Assembly (NCBI RefSeq): GCF_002277025.1
Contig: NZ_NIWD01000008.1
Span: 69,413-133,412 of the forward strand
Origin: Sphingopyxis sp. GW247-27LB
Lineage (GTDB): Bacteria; Pseudomonadota; Alphaproteobacteria; Sphingomonadales; Sphingomonadaceae
Direction: 5' to 3'
Length of the DNA: 64,000 nt
Part shown: piece by piece, positions 57,819-64,000 of the stretch
How the letters are laid out: every line of letters starts with the position of its first letter
Position numbering within the stretch: the first letter of the stretch is position 1
Notes under the pieces: model-generated
Told to the model about the DNA's origin: nothing
Databases searched by the model: none
Seen by the model: only the letters and a program-made list of their open reading frames with translations
Program-made: the position numbers and the translations under genes

Positions 57819-58763
57819 ATGACTGTCATCAACACGAATGTGAGCGCGCTCCGCGCCCAGAATAATTCGCGTGTCGCGAACCGCATGCAGTCGCAGGCGA
57901 TGGAACGCCTGTCGAGCGGCAAGCGGATCAACAGCGCGAAGGACGACGCCGCCGGCCTCGCGATCGCGACCCGCATGGATGCCAACGTCCGCGGCCTCAA
58001 CCAGGCGGTTCGCAACGCCAACGACGGGATTTCGCTGGCGCAGACCGCCGAAGGCGCGATGGGCAACATCTCGAACATCCTCGTCCGCATGCGCGAACTG
58101 GCGGTGCAGGCGTCGAACGGCACGCTGGGCACCGACGATCGCGCCGCGATCCAGACCGAGGTCACCGCGCTGGTGTCGCAGATCGACGATATCGCGACCC
58201 GCACGACCTTCAACGGCACCGACCTGCTCAACGGCACGACCGATCTCGACGGCACCGGCGCGGGCACCGACCTTGGCGCCACGGTTTCGATCCAGACCGG
58301 CGTCAACGACGGCGAGACGGTCGACATCGCGATCAAGGCGCTGACCGCCGAGGCGCTCGGCGTCCATGACGGCACCGACCCGATCGACCTGTCGAGCGCG
58401 TCGTCCGCCTCGACGGCGCTCGCGACGCTCGACACGGCGATCCAGACGGTCGCGACCGAACGCGCCAACCTCGGTGCGCAGCAGAACCGGCTGGAGGCGA
58501 CCGTCGACAATCTGACGTCGACCGTCACCAACCTCGCCGACGCCAAGTCGCGCATCGAGGACGCCGACTTCTCGGCCGAATCGACGAAGCTCGCCGCCGC
58601 CGGCATCCTGTCGCAGGCGTCGACCGCGATGCTCGCCCAGGCGAGAACCTGCTGCGCTAAGACGCTTCGAATATCCGGGCTATATTTGGTTGGTCCCTTT
58701 CATAGCCCGGCACGATGCCCCGGTCCCCCACGACCGGGGCATCTTCTTTTGGCGTCGGCCTGA
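57819..58763 (+). CDS. Flagellin, copy 2, with frameshifted C-terminus
   Basis: A normal flagellin for 275 residues, almost identical to copy 1 in its first 140 and last 60 residues and different in the short central domain. After MLAQA the frame reads [12 protein letters not shown] and continues through the hairpins to 58763. A one-base-shifted frame reads ENLLR-stop (58643-58660), which looks like the genuine end of a flagellin. The coding sequence thus appears to have lost 3n+1 bases just after CAGGCGA. AAAGGAAG precedes the ATG. As annotated, the tail is unlikely to be native. Confidence 0.85.
   Translation: MTVINTNVSALRAQNNSRVANRMQSQAMERLSSGKRINSAKDDAAGLAIATRMDANVRGLNQAVRNANDGISLAQTAEGAMGNISNILVRMRELAVQASNGTLGTDDRAAIQTEVTALVSQIDDIATRTTFNGTDLLNGTTDLDGTGAGTDLGATVSIQTGVNDGETVDIAIKALTAEALGVHDGTDPIDLSSASSASTALATLDTAIQTVATERANLGAQQNRLEATVDNLTSTVTNLADAKSRIEDADFSAESTKLAAAGILSQASTAMLAQARTCCAKTLRISGLYLVGPFHSPARCPGPPRPGHLLLASA
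58675..58743 (+). terminator. Double hairpin terminator after flagellin copy 2
   Basis: It has the same two stems as after copy 1: CCGGGCTAT/ATAGCCCGG (58675-58710) and GATGCCCCGGTC/GACCGGGGCATC (58714-58743), followed by TTCTTTT. Duplication of both hairpins shows that the flagellin unit was duplicated with its terminator. Confidence 0.88.
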
Positions 58764-58767
58764 AGAG

Positions 58768-58997
58768 GATTCGCGCAGAGAGCGCAGAGGATGCGGGTTC
58801 GCGCGGAGACGCGGAGGCGCGGAGGGATTTGCTGGCCGCGAAGCGGCCCTTTCCCCTGACGCCGGGTCGGATCGCACTGTCGATGGGGAAATGGGCCTGA
58901 CGGCCCGAGCACGCTCCCTCCGCGCCTCCGCGCCTCCGCGTCTCCGCGCGAACCCTTTTCCTTTCTCTCTGCGTTCTCTGCGGCCTCTGCGCGAATC
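58768..58997. repeat. Large imperfect inverted repeat between flagellin and dnaE2
   Basis: The left arm (58768-58826) and the inverse of the right arm (58916-58997) share GATTCGCGCAGAG, GGTTCGCGCGGAGACGCGG and GGCGCGGAGGG in the same order; the right arm has extra copies of short CGCAGAG and GCGCGGAG units. The centre of about 90 bp has no gene. It looks like a non-coding mobile or interspersed repeat. Confidence 0.75.
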
Positions 58998-59004
58998 TTT
59001 CTTC

Positions 59005-62000
59005 TCAATGAAAGTCGCGGGATTTGGGCAGGATACGGACGTCGCGCGGGTGGCCCTGGCGCGGCATGGGGCCGCGTGGCGCGGCAGCGTCCCCCAGCGC
59101 ATCGAGCATCGCGGTGCGGTCGGCGACGCGGGTCGCCATCAGGTGGACGACGCCTTCCTTGCTCCGCTGCACCTCGCCTTCGACCAGCATCAGCCGCGAC
59201 GCCATGACGGCACGCCGATAGCGTTCGAAATGCCGCGCCCACAGCAGCACGTTCACGATGCCGCCCTCGTCTTCGAGCGTGATGAAGACCGCATTGCCCT
59301 TGCCGGGGCGCTGGCGGATCAGCACGACGCCGGCGGTGCGGACGATCAGCCCGTTCTTCGTCGCCGCGGTTTCGCGGCAGCTCAGCACGCCTTCCTTCGC
59401 GAAGGCGCGCCGCAGGAACGCCATCGGATGGCCCTTCAGCGACAGCCGCGTCGTCTGGTAATCGGTCAGCACCTGCTCGGCGAGCGGCGTCGGCGGCAGC
59501 TTCGCATCCGCCTCCGCGCCCAGCTCGTCCGCGCCGGCGGCGCCGAACAGCGGCAGTACCCCCTGCCGCACCCGCCGCGCCTCCCACAGCGCCGGGCGCC
59601 GCTCGGCCCCCATCGACCGGCAGGCGTCGGCCTCGGCGAGCAGGCGCAGCGCGCGGCCAGGCAGCGCGGCGCGGCGGGCAAGCTCCTCGACGCTGGCGAA
59701 GGGGCGGGCGCGCGCATCGGCGATTTGCGTCGCCCATATCTCGCGGAATCCGTCGACCTGCCGGAACCCCAACCGCAACGCGAGAGTGCCGTCGTCGGTG
59801 CGTTCGAGGCTGTTGTCCCACCCGCTCGCATTCACATCGACGCCGCGCACCTCGACCTCATGCTCGCGCGCGTCACGGACGAGCTGCGCGGGGGCGTAGA
59901 AGCCCATCGGCTGCGAATTGAGGATTCCGCAGGCGAAGACGGCGGGGTGGTAATGCTTGATCCACGACGAAACATAAATGAGCCGCGCGAAGGACTGGGC
60001 ATGGCTTTCGGGAAAGCCGTAGCTGCCGAACCCCTCGATCTGCTTGAAGCAGCGTTCGGCGAATTCCTGCTCATAGCCGCGCCGCACCATGCCGCCGATC
60101 ATCTTGTCGCGGAAATTGTCGATGGTCCCGACATTGCGGAAGGTCGCCATCGCGCGGCGCAGGCCGTTGGCTTCCTCGGGCGTAAAGTCGGCCGCTACCA
60201 TCGCCAGCTTCATCGCCTGTTCCTGGAACAGCGGGACGCCGAAGGTCTTGCCCAGCACGTCGTGCAACTCGTCGGCGGGGTGCGGCGGCGCGGGTCGGGG
60301 AAATTCGACCGGCTCTTCCTTGTTTCTCCTTCGTAGATAGGGATGAACCATATCGCCCTCGATCGGGCCGGGGCGGACGATCGCAACCTGCACGACCAGA
60401 TCGTAGAATTTTTTAGGGCGCAGGCGCGGCAGCATGTTGATCTGCGCCCGGCTTTCGACCTGAAAAACGCCGATGCTGTCGCCTTTGCAGAGCATATCGT
60501 AAACGGCAGGGTCCTTGGCATCGATATCAAGTTCCAGCGTCCGGTCGCCCAGCCCATGCTCGCGCATCAGGTCGAAGCATTTGCGGATGCAGGTCAGCAT
60601 GCCGAGCGCGAGCACATCGACCTTCATCAGGCCGAGCGCGTCGATATCGTCCTTGTCCCATTCGATGAAGGTGCGATCCTCCATCGCGGCATTGTGGATC
60701 GGCACCAGTTCGTCGAGCCGCCCTTCGGTCAGCACGAAGCCGCCGACATGCTGCGACAGGTGGCGCGGCGCCGTGAGCAGTTCGCCGACGAAGCGGTGCA
60801 GCCGCTCGATCTCGCCATTGTGCGGGTTAAGCCCGGCCTCGACGAGCCGCTCGACAGGAACCTCGTCGCCCCAGCTTCCCCAGCTCGTGTCGGCGAGCCG
60901 CGCGGTCACATCCTCGCTGAAGCCGAGCGCCTTGCCGACCTCGCGAATCGTGCTGCGCGGACGGTAGTGGATGACGGTCGCGGCGATCCCCGCGCGGTCG
61001 CGACCATAGCGGTCATAGATATGCTGGATCACCTCCTCGCGCCGCTCATGCTCGAAATCGACGTCGATGTCGGGCGGCTCGTCGCGCTCGGCCGACATGA
61101 AGCGCGAGAAGAGCAGTTCGTGCTTCATCGGGTCGACCGAGGTGACGCCGAGCAGGAAGCAGACGATCGAATTGGCGGCCGACCCGCGCCCCTGGCAGAG
61201 GATCGGCGGATTCTGCGCCCGCGCGAAGCGGACGAGATCGTAGACGGTCAGGAAATAATAGACATAGCTCCGGCGCCGGATCAGCCGCAGCTCGTTCCCG
61301 ATCAGCGCGCGGACCTTGGGCGGCAGCGGCGTCCCATAGCGTTTCTCCGCCGCCGTCTTCACCAGATGGTGGAGATAATTGAACGGTTTCCAGCCCGGCG
61401 GCACCGGTTCGTGTGGATATTCATAGCGCAGGTCGTCGAGGCGGAAGCGGATTCGCGCCAGCAGCTTCGCGCTTTCCTCGACCGCTTTGGGATAGCCATC
61501 GAACAACCGCTTCATCTCCTCGGGGGATTTCAGATGCTGTTCGCCATTGGCGCGCAGCCGCCGCCCCGCCTTCTGGACCGTCGCCCCCTCGCGGATGCAG
61601 GTGATGACGTCGTGCAGCGGGCGCTGCGCGGCGGTGGCATAGAGCGCGTCGTTGGTCGCGAGCAGCGGGACGCCGGTCGCCGCCGACAGGCGCCGGCGTT
61701 CGGCCAGCCGCCGCGCGTCGCTTCCGGTCCGCGGCATGGTTGCCGCCAGCCACACCGATTTCGGCCGCACCCGCTTAAGCGTGTGGAGCAGCGCCGCGTC
61801 GCCGTCCATCGCGATCAGCAGGAGATCGTCCGAATGCGCGAGCAGATCGTCGAGGGTCAGGATGCAGTCGCCCTTCTGCGCGCGCCGATTGCCGGTCGAG
61901 AGCAGGCGCGTGAGACGCCCCCAGCCGTGGCGGCTGACCGGATAGGCGACGATGTCGGGGGTGCCGTCGGCGAAGGCGAGCCGTGCTCCGACCACCAGCC

Positions 62001-62229
62001 GGAAGCCCTCCACCAGCTCGGGCTTCTTGACCTGCAGGTCTTTTAGAAAGGTCCACGCCCGCACCACCCCCGCGACGCTGTTGCGGTCGGCGATGCCGAT
62101 GCCGCCGAGGCCGAGCGCCAGCGCCTCCGCCACCATCGCGGCAGGGTGCGAGGCGCCGTGGAGGAAGCTGTAGTTGGTCGCGGCGACCAGCTCGGCGAAG
62201 GCGGGGGGCGGGGCGGGGGTCTCGCTCAT
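59005..62229 (-). CDS. dnaE2: Error-prone DNA polymerase DnaE2 (ImuC)
   Basis: A 1074-residue C-family polymerase used for mutagenic translesion synthesis. The N-terminal PHP domain starts FAELVAATNYSFLHGASHPA; the catalytic core has PPDIDVDFEHERREEVIQH and GSAANSIVCFLLGVTSVDP; an OB-fold lies near the end (TAGVVLIRQRPGKGNAVFIT). The start at 62229 overlaps the imuB stop (ATGA). It would act with ImuB and ImuA after DNA damage, usually under LexA control; the cassette promoter lies outside the window. Confidence 0.95.
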   Translation of the reverse strand: MSETPAPPPAFAELVAATNYSFLHGASHPAAMVAEALALGLGGIGIADRNSVAGVVRAWTFLKDLQVKKPELVEGFRLVVGARLAFADGTPDIVAYPVSRHGWGRLTRLLSTGNRRAQKGDCILTLDDLLAHSDDLLLIAMDGDAALLHTLKRVRPKSVWLAATMPRTGSDARRLAERRRLSAATGVPLLATNDALYATAAQRPLHDVITCIREGATVQKAGRRLRANGEQHLKSPEEMKRLFDGYPKAVEESAKLLARIRFRLDDLRYEYPHEPVPPGWKPFNYLHHLVKTAAEKRYGTPLPPKVRALIGNELRLIRRRSYVYYFLTVYDLVRFARAQNPPILCQGRGSAANSIVCFLLGVTSVDPMKHELLFSRFMSAERDEPPDIDVDFEHERREEVIQHIYDRYGRDRAGIAATVIHYRPRSTIREVGKALGFSEDVTARLADTSWGSWGDEVPVERLVEAGLNPHNGEIERLHRFVGELLTAPRHLSQHVGGFVLTEGRLDELVPIHNAAMEDRTFIEWDKDDIDALGLMKVDVLALGMLTCIRKCFDLMREHGLGDRTLELDIDAKDPAVYDMLCKGDSIGVFQVESRAQINMLPRLRPKKFYDLVVQVAIVRPGPIEGDMVHPYLRRRNKEEPVEFPRPAPPHPADELHDVLGKTFGVPLFQEQAMKLAMVAADFTPEEANGLRRAMATFRNVGTIDNFRDKMIGGMVRRGYEQEFAERCFKQIEGFGSYGFPESHAQSFARLIYVSSWIKHYHPAVFACGILNSQPMGFYAPAQLVRDAREHEVEVRGVDVNASGWDNSLERTDDGTLALRLGFRQVDGFREIWATQIADARARPFASVEELARRAALPGRALRLLAEADACRSMGAERRPALWEARRVRQGVLPLFGAAGADELGAEADAKLPPTPLAEQVLTDYQTTRLSLKGHPMAFLRRAFAKEGVLSCRETAATKNGLIVRTAGVVLIRQRPGKGNAVFITLEDEGGIVNVLLWARHFERYRRAVMASRLMLVEGEVQRSKEGVVHLMATRVADRTAMLDALGDAAAPRGPMPRQGHPRDVRILPKSRDFH

Positions 62230-63764
62230 GCGAAGAGCCCGTGGATATACCAGCGCGGATCGGGCTTTTCGTCGTAGAGCCCGTGGCGGAACAGCCAGTA
62301 GCGGCGGCCGCGATCGTCCTCGACGCGGTAATAGTCGCGCGTCAGCCCCCTGTTGTCGCGGCGCCGCCACCATTCGGCAGCGATGCGCTCGGGCCCCTCG
62401 TAGCGGCGGATCGCGTGCGTCGCGCGGCGCCAGCGAAAGCGGTGTGGCGGGCCGTCGGGCACCTCGGCGATCACCTCGATCGGCTGCGGCGGGTCGAAGA
62501 GCCAGAAGGGGCGCAGCGGCGGCTCGCCGGGCGCGGGCGCGGGCCAGGCTTGCGGCGGCGGCGCGTCGATCGCGGGGAGTTCGAGCTGCGCCTGTTCGGG
62601 GATATGCGTGTCGGCGGGGCGATATTTTCGCACCCGTCCGCGCCCGAGCCGGGTCGCGAGCCGGTCGGCGAGTTCGTCCATCGCCGGCGCCCGCGCCGCG
62701 CCGCCTTCGAGCCTCAGCTGGCTCGCGCCCAGCGCCTCGATCCGCGGCACGGCGAGGCGCATCATGTCGAAGCCGAAGCCGGGGTCGATCGGGTCGCGCA
62801 AGGCATCGATGCGCTCGGCGAACAGCCGCATCACCAGCGCGGCGTCGCGCGTCGGGGCGCCGGTCTCGACCGCGATCGTGCGCGCGAGCCCGTCGCTGCG
62901 GAAGAAGGTGGCGCGGAAATCGCGCCCGCCCTTGCCGCGCCCGGCAAGGGTTTCGATCGCTTCGCCCGCGAGTTCGGCGAGCACCCCCATCGCGTGCGGC
63001 GTGCTTGCGACGGGCTCGGCGAAGCGGCGCTCGGCGGCGACGGGCGGCGGTGTCAGGCGCGGTGCGAGCGGGCTCGGCGCGTCGCCGAGCAGGCGGCGCA
63101 GCGCCTCTGCGGCCTCGGCGCCGAAGCGCGCGGCGAGGCTCGCCATCGGCCGGCTCGCGAGGTCGCCGATCGTCCGGAGCCCCGCGCGCGCGAGCGCGCG
63201 CGTCGCCTCGGCATCGAGTTCGAGCGCCGCGACCGGCAGGCGGCGGATCGCCGCCGCCTCGTCGGGGGCGGGCGGTGCCGGATAGCGCGCGAGCGCGCGC
63301 GCCGCGTCGGCGGTGGGGCCGAGCGCCGAGCGCACGGTCATGCCCGTCCGCTCGAGCCGCGCCTCGACGTCGGCGGCCAGCGCCGCCTCGCCGCCGAACA
63401 GATGGGCGGCGCCGGCGATATCGAGGATCAGCCCGTCGGGCGGGTCGAGCGCGACGAGCGGCGTATAGCGCGCGCAGCCCTGCGCGAGCCGGTCGAGCCA
63501 GTCGCGGTCGAGCGCCGGATCGTGCGGCACGACGCGCAGGCCCAGCACCTGCGCGCGCGCGTCGGCGAGCGCCATGCCGGGGGCGAGGCCGAGCGTCGCG
63601 GCGCGCGCATCGACGGCCGCGAGACGCAGCGCGCCGCGCAGCTTTTCGGCAAAGACGAGCGGGGCGTCAGGCGGCCTCGACGCCGCGCGACTCCAGCGCT
63701 CGGCGGGGAGCCAGGGGAAGAACAGCGCCAGATAGCGCCGCGTCGCGGAAGGCTTGATCGTCAC
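62226..63764 (-). CDS. imuB: Y-family polymerase-like protein ImuB
   Basis: A 512-residue member of the DinB/Y-family fold that recruits DnaE2 to the beta clamp. N-terminal RRYLALFFPWLPAERW and DPPDGLILDIAGAAHLFGG are ImuB-typical; the catalytic acidic residues of active Y polymerases are not evident at the N-terminus, consistent with a non-catalytic role. The start is a GTG at 63764 with GGAG upstream, which gives a 98-bp overlap with imuA. It is coupled to dnaE2 by ATGA. Confidence 0.92.
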   Translation of the reverse strand: MTIKPSATRRYLALFFPWLPAERWSRAASRPPDAPLVFAEKLRGALRLAAVDARAATLGLAPGMALADARAQVLGLRVVPHDPALDRDWLDRLAQGCARYTPLVALDPPDGLILDIAGAAHLFGGEAALAADVEARLERTGMTVRSALGPTADAARALARYPAPPAPDEAAAIRRLPVAALELDAEATRALARAGLRTIGDLASRPMASLAARFGAEAAEALRRLLGDAPSPLAPRLTPPPVAAERRFAEPVASTPHAMGVLAELAGEAIETLAGRGKGGRDFRATFFRSDGLARTIAVETGAPTRDAALVMRLFAERIDALRDPIDPGFGFDMMRLAVPRIEALGASQLRLEGGAARAPAMDELADRLATRLGRGRVRKYRPADTHIPEQAQLELPAIDAPPPQAWPAPAPGEPPLRPFWLFDPPQPIEVIAEVPDGPPHRFRWRRATHAIRRYEGPERIAAEWWRRRDNRGLTRDYYRVEDDRGRRYWLFRHGLYDEKPDPRWYIHGLFA

Positions 63765-64000
63765 GGTTCCACTCCAGCCGCCAGCGCGCGCCCGCGGGGC
63801 CTGCGCGCCAGCGCAGCAATTCGAGATCGAAGGCGGGCGCGCCCGGCGCGTTCGCCTCCAGTTCGCGCGAGGGCGCCGCCGCGATGCGCCAGCGCGTCTC
63901 GGCGATGCTCGGCACGGGCTCGGCCCCCAGGCGCAGCAGCAGCAGCACCGTCCCGGCATCGCGCGCGCCGAGCGCGAGCCGCCGCCCCGCAGTCAGGTCG
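63667..64000 (-). CDS. imuA: ImuA (RecA-like cassette protein), 5' end outside window
   Basis: The last 110 residues of a protein read DLTAGRRLALGARDAGTVLL, then RLGAEPVPSIAETRWRIAAA and an end rich in Trp and Arg (ELLRWRAGPAGARWRLEWN). DLT-x-RRL and ETRWRIAAAPS are characteristic of ImuA, the RecA-fold member of the mutasome. The stop lies inside imuB. The frame is open to the window end, so the N-terminus and the likely SOS box lie beyond 64000. Confidence 0.85.
   Translation of the reverse strand, partial: DLTAGRRLALGARDAGTVLLLLRLGAEPVPSIAETRWRIAAAPSRELEANAPGAPAFDLELLRWRAGPAGARWRLEWNRDDQAFRDAALSGAVLPLAPRRALESRGVEAA

Noticed and set aside
60343-62046. A 567-codon plus-strand open frame opposite dnaE2
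   Set aside because: The minus strand carries a complete DnaE2 with all motifs; the antisense product has none.

Overview
The window is GC-rich, densely packed DNA with overlapping ATGA and TGATG gene junctions. It has two large TonB-dependent receptors, a NodT-type efflux outer-membrane lipoprotein, several TetR-controlled fatty-acid or xenobiotic catabolic genes, an ImuA-ImuB-DnaE2 cassette and a complete flagellar core. Together these suggest a flagellated sphingomonad (Alphaproteobacteria, Sphingopyxis-like). The genus is an inference. I found no rRNA, tRNA, CRISPR array, transposase or prophage gene.

Positions 1-18.8 kb form a catabolic region in two blocks. Block 1 (1-11.8 kb) has a crotonase, a GMC flavin oxidoreductase, a Rieske oxygenase, an acyl-CoA synthetase, a cytochrome P450, a TetR regulator, an alpha/beta hydrolase, a TonB receptor and a secreted lipase-like hydrolase. 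A recurring AT-rich motif with an ATTGNNATTA core lies upstream of three of its transcription units, and a related element lies before the crotonase. Block 2 (11.8-18.8 kb) has an OsmC-like protein, an MpaB/DUF2236 oxygenase, two different acyl-CoA dehydrogenases, a TetR regulator and a second TonB receptor. Four copies of the palindrome YTATCANNNNTGATAA mark its promoters, so it reads as one TetR regulon. The substrate is unknown; the gene types suit a hydrophobic, CoA-activated compound such as an isoprenoid, steroid or polyether.

Positions 18.8-26.3 kb hold a NodT/EmrA/EmrB-type tripartite efflux operon with a divergent TetR gene and an operator between them, mobA, and a four-gene cluster of unknown role (LuxR-type HTH protein with a membrane tail, small helical protein, four-helix membrane protein, MarR-like protein).

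Positions 26.3-58.8 kb are the flagellar region. Units are SLT-flhA-fliA, flgM plus a flgN-like gene, flgA, flgB-L, motAB, a sigma-54 activator without a receiver domain, fliD-fliS, a 15-gene fliE-to-flhB operon, and two tandem flagellin genes. The promoters can be read directly. Sigma-54 elements (TGGCACG-N4-YTGCW) precede flgB, flgA, the SLT-flhA-fliA unit and fliE. Sigma-28 elements (TTAA or TCAA, N15, GCCGTTAM) precede flgM, motA, fliD and both flagellins. This gives a two-tier cascade: the activator with sigma-54 builds the basal body and hook and makes FliA, then FliA/FlgM controls filament and motor genes. Both flagellin genes lose the normal C-terminal frame at the same codon, the most suspicious feature of the region. 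Palindromic repeats lie between flgK and flgL, after the activator gene, inside the start of fliP and after the flagellins.

Positions 59.0-64.0 kb encode the ImuA-ImuB-DnaE2 mutagenic translesion synthesis cassette, with imuA cut by the window end.
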